64,000 bases of DNA from Bacillota bacterium (GCA_023443315.1 JAEZVA010000018.1:4729-68728), one strand, 5' to 3'; positions 32,938 to 42,181 are shown, numbered from the stretch's first letter. The notes: generated by a model from the letters alone, not told the origin. Numbers and translations are program-made.

Positions 32938-33621
32938 ATGTCGAGACAAAGAAAAAGAGGGCTTGTATCCACCCTGCTTATTGTGGTAGGTATCTTAATG
33001 CTGACCGTATCGGTTGCGTATCAGACCTTTTACTACCCGTGGGGGGCACTGCTCTCCTCCTTAGGGCTTGTGTCGGCGCAGGAGCTGCCCGACCCCGACC
33101 CCATTCTCACTTCTGTAAGCGTGCATAAGAGCAGCTTTGTGGTGACGGAGCAGGGTGAGCAGAGGGGGGAGCTGCAAAACCCCAATGCGATGGGCAGCTT
33201 TTTTGCCCAGAGACCCGCACTTGATATCACCGCGGTGGGCAGCATCAAGCTGCCTTCCATCGGTATATCCGAAAACCTCGTGGAGGGCGGCGGGGATGAG
33301 CTGTTTTATGGGGTGGGTCATATCCCCGGCTCCGCGCTTCCAGGAGAAAAAGGCAACTGTGTGCTCGCAGGGCACCGCAACTATTACATTATGCACCCCT
33401 TTCGCCATCTGGATAAGCTAAAAAACGGCGACGACGTAATCGTAAAATACGATAATCAGGAGTACAGGTACGTTGTTATCGATTCCTTTGTGGTGGATGC
33501 GGATAACCGATCGGTTCTTGCTGCGCAGGATGGGGAGGACGAGCTGCTGACGCTTGTCACCTGTACGCCGGTATTAAACCCCACCAACCGCCTGATTGTG
33601 TGGTGCAGACCCGCGGACTAA
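32938..33621 (+). CDS. Class D sortase
   Basis: 227 residues. N-terminal membrane helix (about 8-30), then the sortase barrel with His146 (AGHRN), nucleophile Cys209 (TLVTCTP) and Arg218 (NRLIVW). The order and spacing match class D enzymes of Clostridia and Bacilli. It should attach the MPETG protein encoded upstream to the cell wall. ATG 32938 follows GAAGGGAAGG. Last gene of the surface locus, followed by a terminator. Confidence 0.92.
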   Translation: MSRQRKRGLVSTLLIVVGILMLTVSVAYQTFYYPWGALLSSLGLVSAQELPDPDPILTSVSVHKSSFVVTEQGEQRGELQNPNAMGSFFAQRPALDITAVGSIKLPSIGISENLVEGGGDELFYGVGHIPGSALPGEKGNCVLAGHRNYYIMHPFRHLDKLKNGDDVIVKYDNQEYRYVVIDSFVVDADNRSVLAAQDGEDELLTLVTCTPVLNPTNRLIVWCRPAD

Positions 33622-33659
33622 TATCGGGCACAAAGCCAAAGACCAGTTTCAAAAATAAG

Positions 33660-33698
33660 CGCGCCTTGACGGCTGTAAGCCGACAGAGCGCGTTTTTG
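33660..33698 (+). terminator. Terminator after the sortase
   Basis: CGCGC and CGGC on the left pair with GCCG and GCGCG on the right around GTAA-type loop bases, followed by TTTTTGTG. Confidence 0.6.
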
Positions 33699-33716
33699 TG
33701 TATTAGGATAGTCAGC

Positions 33717-34184
33717 TTATGCCGGTAAAACCTCTTTGCGTTTTCCCGTTATCTCATCCACCATAAGGCGCACGATGTTGACCCGTGTCATGCAGTTCAT
33801 GTTCTTTACCTTGTCAGCCAATGCGGGGGAAAGCCGCTTACACAACAGCACGAGCGCGTGCAGCACCTCGTCGTCATCCTCTATTAAAGCGGCTGTGCCG
33901 GTGACAATGACGCTCTCGTAGCTGGTGTCCAGCTTCTCGGGCACCAAGATTGCGCGTGTAACTACTACAAACGACACCTTTTGGTTTTGTGACAAGACAG
34001 AAAGCTTTACACCGTCCTTTGCGCAGTGGAAATACACGCAGCCCTTGTCCTTATCGTAGCAGTAGTTCAGCGGCACGCCGTAGGGCTGCCCGTCGGCGGA
34101 GGCGGTGCACAGCACCCCGTATTCGCCTTTGTCGAGTATGGCAAGAGCGTCCTCTTTGGAGGTTAGATATTGCGGTCTGCTCAT
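33717..34184 (-). CDS. Pyridoxamine 5'-phosphate oxidase-family flavin protein
   Basis: 155 residues with the split-barrel fold of NimA-like/PNPOx-like proteins: GVLCTASADGQPYGVPLNYCYD, VYFHCAKDGVKLSVL, VSFVVVT. They bind FMN or F420 and reduce small molecules; the substrate is unknown. A link to nitroimidazole resistance would be speculation. ATG 34184 follows AAAGGAA. Stands alone. Confidence 0.88.
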   Translation of the reverse strand: MSRPQYLTSKEDALAILDKGEYGVLCTASADGQPYGVPLNYCYDKDKGCVYFHCAKDGVKLSVLSQNQKVSFVVVTRAILVPEKLDTSYESVIVTGTAALIEDDDEVLHALVLLCKRLSPALADKVKNMNCMTRVNIVRLMVDEITGKRKEVLPA

Positions 34185-34244
34185 GATTATATTCCTTTCC
34201 CAAACGGATGAATTAAGATAAGATATGTATTAGTCAGGGCAAGC

Positions 34245-34910
34245 TTACTGTAGCACAGCGGCGAGCATGATGTGCAAAAACAGCCCGGGTACACAGTTTT
34301 TCGAGAGCAGGCGGGCAAATCCCGTAATCAGCCCAACCGTAAGCCCCAGCACGGCGTTGGTGACCACCGCCATGGTGAAATCCACCGCAGAAAACGCTTG
34401 TTCAAACAGCCAAATATCCCCATACCCCGCGCGCCATACTGCAAACAACAGGGCGGTGAGCATACATACCGTTATCTCAGGCTTAAAGCTTTTGCGCAGT
34501 CGTGCCCAAACATACCCCCGAAACACAAACTCTTCAAATGCCGGAATAATAACGCCGGTATACAGCAACCCCACAACAGCACCAACAGAAAAATCCCTTG
34601 TCTTTAACGGAGAAAGTAGTAGCACAAACACCGTAAAGCAGGCGGACGCAATGTACAACACACGGTCCTTGCTGCTGGTGAATGCGGGCAACAGGTAAAG
34701 CTTAATTCGCCAAAAACGAGCAAGTGCAAGAAGCAGTGCGCAAAGCGCCGAAAGCACGATAAATGCGGCTGTCTCGGCAAGCTGTGCGTTTACCTGAATA
34801 TCGGAGCCGATGCGGGAAACCAAAAACCATCGAATCGCCTGCAAGAATACAAGCAAAACCAGAACGTTTACAAGCGTGCGAAACGGCGCACGCGTTTTTT
34901 TGTCCGCCAT
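34245..34910 (-). CDS. CPBP-family membrane protein (possible glutamic endopeptidase)
   Basis: 221 residues with about seven helices. Motif 1 EEFVFRG is present in FEEFVFRGYVWARL, and a motif-4-like LFLHIMLA appears near the C-terminus. The second motif, where the family has a His (FxxxH), reads LLFAVWRAG, so that His is replaced by Arg. Family members process prenylated proteins or bacteriocins; loss of the His could mean lost or changed activity. GGAAAGGAAG is spaced for ATG 34910 rather than 34916. Confidence 0.8.
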   Translation of the reverse strand: MADKKTRAPFRTLVNVLVLLVFLQAIRWFLVSRIGSDIQVNAQLAETAAFIVLSALCALLLALARFWRIKLYLLPAFTSSKDRVLYIASACFTVFVLLLSPLKTRDFSVGAVVGLLYTGVIIPAFEEFVFRGYVWARLRKSFKPEITVCMLTALLFAVWRAGYGDIWLFEQAFSAVDFTMAVVTNAVLGLTVGLITGFARLLSKNCVPGLFLHIMLAAVLQ

Positions 34911-35094
34911 ACACATTCTTCCTTTCCCTTAATATCGGTATGCAGGCAACCAATAATCCAGATATCTTCACAGCGCAGAGCACAACAATCGGGCAGGTAT
35001 AGCCTCATTATACCAAAAGAGTGGTTGTTGTACCATATTTATTCACGTTAGTTTAGTTAAAAACTACAAACATTGCGAAATCTGCTTTAACAGC

Positions 35095-35123
35095 TTGCCA
35101 AAAACTGCAGGGATTTATATAAT
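35095..35123 (+). promoter_or_regulatory. Promoter of putP
   Basis: TTGCCA (35095-35100), 17-base spacer, TATAAT (35118-35123), 34 bases before the start codon. Confidence 0.7.
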
Positions 35124-35157
35124 TTATATAAGTTTTTATCTATGAGGAGGAATTAAA

Positions 35158-36720
35158 ATGACTGGAAACGCCATTCAAATCCTGGTCTCGATGGCTATGT
35201 ATATGGCTATCATCATTGGGGTCGGGTTTGTAGTAGCGAAAAAATCCAACGAAAGCAGTGACAACTTCTTCTTGGGGGGAAGAAGCCTTGGACCGTGGGT
35301 GACCGCCATGAGCGCGGAGGCATCCGACATGAGCGGATGGCTTCTAATGGGTCTGCCCGGTGTTGCGTATTGGTGCGGTATTAGTGACGCAATCTGGACC
35401 GCGATTGGTCTTGCCATTGGCACCTACATAAACTGGCTGCTCATTGCAAAGCGCCTGCGCCATTATTCGGTTGCGGCAAACGATTCGATCACGTTGCCCG
35501 ACTTCTTTAGCAACCGCTTTCGAGAGAATAAGAAGGTTATCATGCTCATTGCGGCGGTGTTTATCCTTGTGTTCTTTACGGTATACGCAGCAAGCTGTTT
35601 TGTGACCGTCGGTAAGCTGTTTTCCACCGTGTTTGGTTTTAACTATCAGCTGATGATGATTTTGGGCGCGGTGTTTGTTATCTTTTACACCTTTCTGGGC
35701 GGCTTTCTTGCCGAGAGCATCAGCGACTTTATACAGGGCATGCTGATGATTTTCGCCCTGCTTGCGGTGTTGATTGCAGGTGTGGTTGCTGCGGGTGGAC
35801 CCGCTGGGGTGCTTGCGAACATCGAACAGATACCCGGCTTCCTGAACTTCTTCGGCATTGCATCGCCTGAGCTTGTGGACGGGGTGCAGAAGCTGGATGC
35901 AGCGGGTGCACCGGTGTTTGGTCCTGCGGGCGCGTATGGGTTCCTCACCATTATTTCCACTATGTCGTGGGGTCTTGGTTATTTTGGCATGCCGCAGGTT
36001 CTTCTGCGCTTTATGGCCATTCGCAAATCGACTGAGATCAAAAAATCCAGGGTCATCGCAATCGTGTGGTGCGTTATCTCCCTGATTGCCGCGGTTTTAA
36101 TTGGTCTAATCGGCAGAGCGGCGTATCCTGCGGAGCTGCTGACCGCGTCGGGCGCGGAGGGCGTATTCATTCTGCTTAGCACCCGTTTGATGCCCCCGCT
36201 GTTTGCAGGTGTTATGATGGCGGGTATTCTTGCCGCCACCATGAGCTCTTCCGACTCCTACCTGCTTATCGCGTCGAGCGCGGTGAGCAAGAACATCTAT
36301 CAGGGCATGTTTAAAAAGGATGCGTCGGATAAACAGGTAATGCTGTTCTCGCGCATTACGCTCCTAGCCATTTCGTTGATTGGTGTTGTAATAGCACTCG
36401 ATGAGAAAAGCATCATCTTCCAGGTGGTATCGTTTGCGTGGGCGGGCTTTGGTGCAACGTTTGGTCCGCTCATGATCTTCTCGTTGTTCTGGAAGCGTAT
36501 AACCCGTGAGGGCGCTATTGCGGGTATGCTGGCGGGTGCAGGAATGGTCTTCTTGTGGAAGCTCGTCATCCGTCCCATTGGCGGTGCGCTGGGTATTTAT
36601 GAGCTTCTACCCGCATTCCTCTTCTCCTGCCTCGCCATCGTGGTGGTTTCGCTGCTTACACCAAAGCCCTCTGCGGAAATAGAGGCAGAGTTTGAGAGCG
36701 TAAAGGCAATGAAGGACTAA
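35158..36720 (+). CDS. putP: Sodium/proline symporter
   Basis: 520 residues, 13 predicted helices, SSS family. The N-terminal signature SSDNFFLGGRSLGPWVTAMSAEASDMSGWLLMGLPG is that of PutP, including the Asp/Ser residues of the sodium and proline site (ASDMSGW). It imports proline with sodium. ATG follows GAGGAGG. No proline catabolic gene is adjacent, so it may serve osmoprotection, nutrient uptake or Stickland fermentation. Confidence 0.94.
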   Translation: MTGNAIQILVSMAMYMAIIIGVGFVVAKKSNESSDNFFLGGRSLGPWVTAMSAEASDMSGWLLMGLPGVAYWCGISDAIWTAIGLAIGTYINWLLIAKRLRHYSVAANDSITLPDFFSNRFRENKKVIMLIAAVFILVFFTVYAASCFVTVGKLFSTVFGFNYQLMMILGAVFVIFYTFLGGFLAESISDFIQGMLMIFALLAVLIAGVVAAGGPAGVLANIEQIPGFLNFFGIASPELVDGVQKLDAAGAPVFGPAGAYGFLTIISTMSWGLGYFGMPQVLLRFMAIRKSTEIKKSRVIAIVWCVISLIAAVLIGLIGRAAYPAELLTASGAEGVFILLSTRLMPPLFAGVMMAGILAATMSSSDSYLLIASSAVSKNIYQGMFKKDASDKQVMLFSRITLLAISLIGVVIALDEKSIIFQVVSFAWAGFGATFGPLMIFSLFWKRITREGAIAGMLAGAGMVFLWKLVIRPIGGALGIYELLPAFLFSCLAIVVVSLLTPKPSAEIEAEFESVKAMKD

Positions 36721-36784
36721 TTTTTAGCAGGGTATGGAATATTAATTGACAACCTGTTAACACAATAGTATAATTTAATGAGAC

Positions 36785-36831
36785 AACGGTGTCGATATCC
36801 GCGCTTATTGCGGGTATCGACACCGTTTTTG
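36785..36831 (+). terminator. Terminator after putP
   Basis: 18-base stem with one G-T pair (36785-36802 with 36810-36827 region), followed by TTTTT. Confidence 0.8.
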
Positions 36832-36917
36832 TGTTAAAGTCAAATATGGTTAATGAGTTTTGCATTAATGGGGATAGTTGACTTTGTTATCATTTTAAGT
36901 TGGGGGGCCGTTTTAGG

Positions 36918-38606
36918 TTGAAAACGAAATCAAATACGTTGCATCGTCGGTTTATTGCCTATTTTCTCAGCCTGCTTCTATTAACGACCGTTGTGATTGC
37001 TTTATGTGCCGTACTACTTCCTGCGTTTGGCGGTCAGGTATTGTTGGGTTGGGTTGTGGCAGCGGCAGGGCTTTTGCTTTGGACGGCTGTGGCTGTAGTG
37101 CTGTACACAACCATGCTACTTCCACTGGCACGAGATTATGCCGACATTACAGAGACATCCACACGGTTTGCAGATGGAAATCTCGACACGGCAGAATCGT
37201 TACAGCATCGGCAGCTTACCGAGCTTTCGCAGTCACTTAGTGGGCTTGGGTGCAGCATCAGCGCCTACATACAGGACATCTCGGCGGTGCTTGCGTATCT
37301 GTCCGCCGGGGATATGACCGCGTCGCCATCTGCGGACTGCGGGTACTCGGCGGATTTTATGCCTATCAAAAACGCACTGACTAAGATAAGCCTGTCGCTG
37401 AACCAGACCTTTACGCAGATTAACGAGATGGTAGACGAGCTTTCGGGTATTGCCGCAAACCTGCAAAACAGCGCATTGCTGCTTGCTGATGGCTCCGCCA
37501 ACCAGTCAAGCGACATTGCGTCGCTAACCGCGGTGCTGGCAGACATCGACCGCCACACCGCGCAAAATGCCGGGAGCGCAGCACTCGCGGCGGAAAGTGC
37601 GTGCACCGCCAAGGACAAGACCCACGCCGGAAACGACTATATGCAGCAGCTGCTCGCCGCCATGCAGGAGATTGCGGACGCTTCGGGCAGCATATCAAGC
37701 ATTATCAAGATCATTAACAGCATCGCCTTTCAAACCAATGTGCTCGCGCTCAACGCCTCGGTGGAGGCGGCCAGAGCGGGTGCGGCGGGCAAGGGCTTTG
37801 CGGTAGTGGCAAACGAGGTTAAGAATCTCGCGCTCAAAAGCGCGGATGCCGCAAAACAGACCGAGGCGCTTATCCATACGAGTGTGGATAAGGTAAACGG
37901 CGGCGCACAGCTTGCGCTGCAGACCGCCAAGGTGTTCGAGGATATCCGCGCCGCGGTTGACACCAACGCAGAACTAAGCAGCAAGATAGCCGAGCTTTCC
38001 CAGACCCAGGCCCAGGATATCCGCCGCACAACGGTGCTGATTACAGATATTGCACAGATAGCGCAGAACAACGCCGCCAGTGCACAAGAAAGTGCCGCCG
38101 TCAGCGACCTGCTCCGCGCACAGTCCGATCGGCTAAAGCAGCTCATGCGGCGCTTTCGTCTCAAGGGCTCGGTACATACAAGCGAAGAAAAGGCACGCGC
38201 CGAGCGGCTTGACCAGATTGCGTATGAACTGATGGAAACGCTCAAAGCCGCACTACAAGGCACCGAGCAGAAGGATTACGACGCGCTGCTGCGCAGGTTT
38301 GTAGACCGCACTCAGGGCATTGAGTGCCTGTACCTTATCGCAAGCGACGGCATCCAGTCAAGCGCCACCGTCATGAGCAGCGAGGCGGAGCAGTCGGTCG
38401 GCGACGGCTTTACCCCGGCGCAAAGAGGAGACAACCACACCCAGAAAAGGTACTTTATCAAAGCGCTTGCGCAAAACGGTGGCGTGTATCGCACCAGCGA
38501 GTACGTGTCCGGCGCAACCGGCGGTCTGTGCCGTACTTACGCAAGCGTTTGCCCGGCGGCTATGGGCACCGAGGTTGTGTGCATCGATATGCAGTGCCTT
38601 ATATAA
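36918..38606 (+). CDS. Methyl-accepting chemotaxis protein with C-terminal sensor domain
   Basis: 562 residues from TTG 36918 (GGGGGG ten bases upstream; TTG 36900 is an alternative). Two N-terminal helices separated by only a few residues, so there is almost no outside sensor. Two HAMP-like segments follow (about 80-190), then the signalling domain with the hairpin tip (IINSIAFQTNVLALNASVEAARAG). After it ~140 residues form a separate cytoplasmic domain (LIASDGIQSS, RYFIKALAQNGGVYRTSEYVSGATGGLCRTYASVCP) resembling a half-Cache/PDC sensor. Sensing from inside the cell is inferred. No other chemotaxis gene is near. Confidence 0.88.
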   Translation: MKTKSNTLHRRFIAYFLSLLLLTTVVIALCAVLLPAFGGQVLLGWVVAAAGLLLWTAVAVVLYTTMLLPLARDYADITETSTRFADGNLDTAESLQHRQLTELSQSLSGLGCSISAYIQDISAVLAYLSAGDMTASPSADCGYSADFMPIKNALTKISLSLNQTFTQINEMVDELSGIAANLQNSALLLADGSANQSSDIASLTAVLADIDRHTAQNAGSAALAAESACTAKDKTHAGNDYMQQLLAAMQEIADASGSISSIIKIINSIAFQTNVLALNASVEAARAGAAGKGFAVVANEVKNLALKSADAAKQTEALIHTSVDKVNGGAQLALQTAKVFEDIRAAVDTNAELSSKIAELSQTQAQDIRRTTVLITDIAQIAQNNAASAQESAAVSDLLRAQSDRLKQLMRRFRLKGSVHTSEEKARAERLDQIAYELMETLKAALQGTEQKDYDALLRRFVDRTQGIECLYLIASDGIQSSATVMSSEAEQSVGDGFTPAQRGDNHTQKRYFIKALAQNGGVYRTSEYVSGATGGLCRTYASVCPAAMGTEVVCIDMQCLI

Positions 38607-38645
38607 ACACAAATACTGCCTTATACCCGGTTTGTTGGGTTTTGA

Positions 38646-38677
38646 ATGCGCGCGGGGTCTATCCGCGCGCATTTTTG
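38646..38677 (+). terminator. Terminator after the chemotaxis receptor
   Basis: ATGCGCGCGG pairs with CCGCGCGCAT around GGTCTAT-type loop, then TTTTTGTG. Confidence 0.75.
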
Positions 38678-38809
38678 TGTCTTATCCATCTAAATTTGTA
38701 ACGAAGATTCGTATTATGCCTCGCTTTTTAATTGTCTGTTTTGCCCAGGCATGATACAATGGAAAAAAGATTACAGCGTCGACCAAATTGATGTCTGGAG
38801 GAATAAGCA

Positions 38810-40165
38810 ATGGCAAAGCAGGTCTTTGAAACCACACGCTTAGAGCGCCTCTCTTATGGCGGATTCTTTCTTGGGCAGAACATCATCTACGCGCTTCAGT
38901 TTCAGTTTTTAACCTACTTTTACACCGAGAGTGTGGGGCTTTCGCTTGCCTCTACGGCGGGTATGCTTTTGGTCTCTCGCCTGTGGGATATCTTTGACGA
39001 CCCGCTGGTTGGTGCCATTGTGGATAAGATGAACTTAAAAGGCGGCAAGTACCTGCCATGGCTCAGGCTTGTGACCTATACGGTTCCGCTTTCGCTGGTG
39101 TTCGTGTTCTTTAACATCGGCACCATCTTTTCCGCAACAGACGGGGCGAAGCTCGTGTTTGCGTATGTTACATATATCCTGTGGAGCGTGCTCTACACCT
39201 TCTCGGACTCCCCGATCTTCTCGCTTGCGACCGTCATGACCTCCCAGATGCACGAGCGCGACCGCTTAATCTCCTACGGTCGCTTTGCCGCTGCGCTTGC
39301 CGCTATTATGACGGCGGTGTTTATGTCGCTCAAGGGGGCGACAGGGTGGACGGGTGCGATTGCCATCTACATGGGGTTTTCGTTTCTTGTGATGTTTCCG
39401 CTGCAGTTTTTTGCGAAGGAGCGCGTCAAGTATCAGCGCGACGGAGACATATCGATACTTAAAATATTCGGTTGCCTAATAAAAAACAAGTATCTGCTTA
39501 TCTATTACGTCGGCTTTTTTGCCATCAGCGCAGTCAACACGCTTCAGCCCATCGCGCCGTATTTCTGTAACTCGAACCTAGGCAACGAGGCGATGCTTAC
39601 CATTGTTATGGGGCTAAGCGTTATACCCGTGTTAATCGCGGCACCGATGCTGCCGTTCTTTATCGCGAAGTTCGGCAAAAAGATGCTGACTGTTTATACC
39701 TGTGCTGCCGCAATCGTTCTGAGCGTCGTTCAATTCTTTATGGGCTACGATAACTTTGTTTTGTTTTTGGCGTTAACCGCAATTCGCGTACTCTGCATGC
39801 AGTTTCCGCTTCTGATCTATGGTATGTTTACCGCCGATTGCATCGAGTACGGTGCGTACATCAACGGCGAGCGCACCGAGGCAATCGCCTTTTCGGTGCA
39901 GACGCTTGTCACCAAGCTGGGCGGTACGGTGTGCAACACCATCTGCCTGCAGCTGCTGATATGGTTTGGGTATGTTCAGCAAAAACAAGCACAAACGCAG
40001 GCGGCGCTTGACGGCATCTGGAAGATCCTCACGCTGGTGCCCATTGCGGGCTTTGCGGTTATGATTGTTATCATGCTGTTCTTCTACAAGCTCAGTGAAC
40101 AGGATGTGCAGAAGATTATGCTTATTAACCGCGGGGAGGAAACGAAGGAGGCACTGACCCTATGA
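38810..40165 (+). CDS. GPH-family sugar transporter (MFS)
   Basis: 451 residues with ~12 helices. The pattern LSYGGFFLGQNIIYALQFQFLTYFYTESVGL and RLWDIFDDPLVGAIVDK is typical of glycoside-pentoside-hexuronide cation symporters. It overlaps the next gene, a GH13 alpha-glucosidase, by four bases (ATGA), so it probably imports a malto- or isomalto-type oligosaccharide for that enzyme. ATG follows GGAGGAAT. Confidence 0.9.
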   Translation: MAKQVFETTRLERLSYGGFFLGQNIIYALQFQFLTYFYTESVGLSLASTAGMLLVSRLWDIFDDPLVGAIVDKMNLKGGKYLPWLRLVTYTVPLSLVFVFFNIGTIFSATDGAKLVFAYVTYILWSVLYTFSDSPIFSLATVMTSQMHERDRLISYGRFAAALAAIMTAVFMSLKGATGWTGAIAIYMGFSFLVMFPLQFFAKERVKYQRDGDISILKIFGCLIKNKYLLIYYVGFFAISAVNTLQPIAPYFCNSNLGNEAMLTIVMGLSVIPVLIAAPMLPFFIAKFGKKMLTVYTCAAAIVLSVVQFFMGYDNFVLFLALTAIRVLCMQFPLLIYGMFTADCIEYGAYINGERTEAIAFSVQTLVTKLGGTVCNTICLQLLIWFGYVQQKQAQTQAALDGIWKILTLVPIAGFAVMIVIMLFFYKLSEQDVQKIMLINRGEETKEALTL

Positions 40166-42060
40166 AAAAACCCATTACAGAAAAAAGTACGCTGGGCGAG
40201 GTGCTGAAAAACCCCGTGGGGTACGACATGGTAAAGCTTGCACTGACACAAGTCGGTAAAAGCATGGCGCTCGTGGACAACCCGCTTGTGCGCTCGGTTC
40301 GGCTTAAGACCCTGCCCGCGCTTTCGCGGGGTGCTGTGGACGACGCGTTTATAAAGACCCTTGCCGACCTGTTATACACCGCCCCCGACCCCGAGCCGCC
40401 CTTTACGGGCAAGCCCAAACGCGTGTGGTGGAAGGAAGCGGTGGTGTACCAAATCTACCCGCGCAGCTTTCAGGACTCGGACGGCGACGGCATCGGCGAC
40501 CTTGCGGGCATCCTCTCGCGGCTGGACTATCTAAAGGAACTGGGTGTGGATGTCCTATGGCTGTCGCCCATCTACGACTCGCCAAACGACGACAACGGCT
40601 ATGATATCCGCGACTATAAAAAGATTATGCGGGAGTTTGGCACGATGCAGGACTTTGACCGCCTGCTGGACGAAACCCACAAACGCGGCATGCGGCTGAT
40701 TATGGACCTTGTTATCAACCACACCTCGGATGAGCACGCATGGTTTACCGACGCGTGCAAAAACCCGGAATCACCCTACCGCGGGTACTACCATTGGAGA
40801 CCATCCACTGACGAAAGGACCCCACCCAACAACTGGACATCCCTGTTTAGCGGCAGCGCGTGGAACTACTACCCCGAGGCGGGGGGGTGGGCGCTGCACC
40901 TGTTTTCTAAAAAGCAGATGGACCTAAACTGGGACAACCCCGCCCTGCGCGAAGAGATCTACGATATGGTCAACTGGTGGCTGGCAAAAGGCATTGACGG
41001 CTTTCGCTTGGATGTCATCAACTTTATCTCCAAAACCCCGTCCCTGCCTGACGGCAGCAGAATACTAGGCGACCTGTCCGGCTTTTGCGGGGTAGAGCAC
41101 TACTTCCATGGTCCCCGCCTGCACGACTACCTAAAGGAGCTGCGGTGGAACACCTTCTCGAATTTTGATGTGATGACGGTGGGCGAAACCCCCATCATGG
41201 GCATGGAGATGGCAAAGCTGCTGACCGATGAGCGGCGCGCCGAGCTTGATGCGGTGTTTAACTTCGAGCACCTCGAAACCCCGGGCAAAAAGCGCTTTGA
41301 CGACTACCGCTATGACCTTAATTATCTCAAACAGTATTATATCGACTGGCAGCAAAATCTGGGTGACGCCTGCTGGCAGACGTTGTTTTACGACAACCAC
41401 GATAACCCCCGCATGGTGAGCAAGGTAAACCCCGACCCCCAGTACCGCGAAGCGGTGGCGAAATGCCTTGCCACCATCCAGCTTACGCTGCGCGGCACGC
41501 CCTATCTGTATCAGGGTCAGGAGCTTGGCATGGAAAACGCACGCTTTGCGTCCATTGACGAGACTCAGGATGTCGAAAGCCGTAACCTGTATCACGAGCT
41601 GATTAAAAAAGGGAAAACGGCGGACGAGGCGATGGCGGTGATTCGTGCTGGTACGCGCGACCATGCCCGCACCCCGATGCAGTGGGACGATACCGAGCAC
41701 TCGGGCTTTACCACAGGCACACCGTGGCTGAAACCAAACGAGAATTATCAAGAGGTCAACGCAAAAAGCCAGTGCGCGGACGAGGACTCGGTGCATGGCT
41801 ATTACAAGAGGCTAATTGCCCTAAGAAGGGAGACCCCTGCCCTCGTTTACGGTGAGTTTGTCCCCGTCAAAACGGGGCGAGACAGCTTTTGCTACTACCG
41901 CGTCTTAGACGGTATAACCTTGTTTGTGGAGTGCAACCTCTCACAGCTTGCGCAAAAACGCAGATGGAACACAAGTGGCTTTACGCCGCTAGTTGCAAGT
42001 TATGGTGCGCTTACAAGAGAGCTGCGACCCTACGAGGCGGTTGTTTATCGGTGCAATTAG
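40162..42060 (+). CDS. GH13 alpha-glucosidase with extra N-terminal domain
   Basis: 632 residues. The GH13 (oligo-1,6-glucosidase/alpha-glucosidase) barrel starts near residue 94 (WWKEAVVYQIYPRSFQDS) and includes nucleophile Asp284 (GFRLDVINF), acid Glu342 (MTVGETPI) and Asp414 (YDNHDNPR), followed by a beta-domain to the end. The first ~90 residues (STLGEVLKNPVGYDMVK..., AVDDAFIKTLADLL) are a helical module usually seen at the C-terminus of clostridial glycosidases. The product acts in the cytoplasm (no signal) on sugars brought by the overlapping GPH transporter. Specificity for alpha-1,6 or alpha-1,4 bonds is not resolved. Confidence 0.93.
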   Translation: MKKPITEKSTLGEVLKNPVGYDMVKLALTQVGKSMALVDNPLVRSVRLKTLPALSRGAVDDAFIKTLADLLYTAPDPEPPFTGKPKRVWWKEAVVYQIYPRSFQDSDGDGIGDLAGILSRLDYLKELGVDVLWLSPIYDSPNDDNGYDIRDYKKIMREFGTMQDFDRLLDETHKRGMRLIMDLVINHTSDEHAWFTDACKNPESPYRGYYHWRPSTDERTPPNNWTSLFSGSAWNYYPEAGGWALHLFSKKQMDLNWDNPALREEIYDMVNWWLAKGIDGFRLDVINFISKTPSLPDGSRILGDLSGFCGVEHYFHGPRLHDYLKELRWNTFSNFDVMTVGETPIMGMEMAKLLTDERRAELDAVFNFEHLETPGKKRFDDYRYDLNYLKQYYIDWQQNLGDACWQTLFYDNHDNPRMVSKVNPDPQYREAVAKCLATIQLTLRGTPYLYQGQELGMENARFASIDETQDVESRNLYHELIKKGKTADEAMAVIRAGTRDHARTPMQWDDTEHSGFTTGTPWLKPNENYQEVNAKSQCADEDSVHGYYKRLIALRRETPALVYGEFVPVKTGRDSFCYYRVLDGITLFVECNLSQLAQKRRWNTSGFTPLVASYGALTRELRPYEAVVYRCN

Positions 42061-42090
42061 GCGTGCTCTGTACATTTTTGGCGATGGGTT

Positions 42091-42120
42091 TTGCTTTTTT
42101 TGCCGAAAACGTGGTATAAT
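42091..42120 (+). promoter_or_regulatory. Promoter of metG
   Basis: TTGCTT (42091-42096), 18-base spacer, TATAAT (42115-42120), ~110 bases before the metG start. Confidence 0.6.
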
Positions 42121-42151
42121 ATATGCATCTACTTTTTTGCTTTTATACATT

Positions 42152-42181
42152 GGCGGTCGCCCTGAAAACGGGCAGACCGCC
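42152..42181 (+). other. Stem-loop in the metG leader
   Basis: GGCGGTC-GCCC pairs with GGGC-A-GACCGCC, a 7+4-base stem with one bulge and loop TGAAAAC. No T run follows and no T-box specifier or terminator pair was found, so its role is open (mRNA stability or a protein-binding site). Confidence 0.45.
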
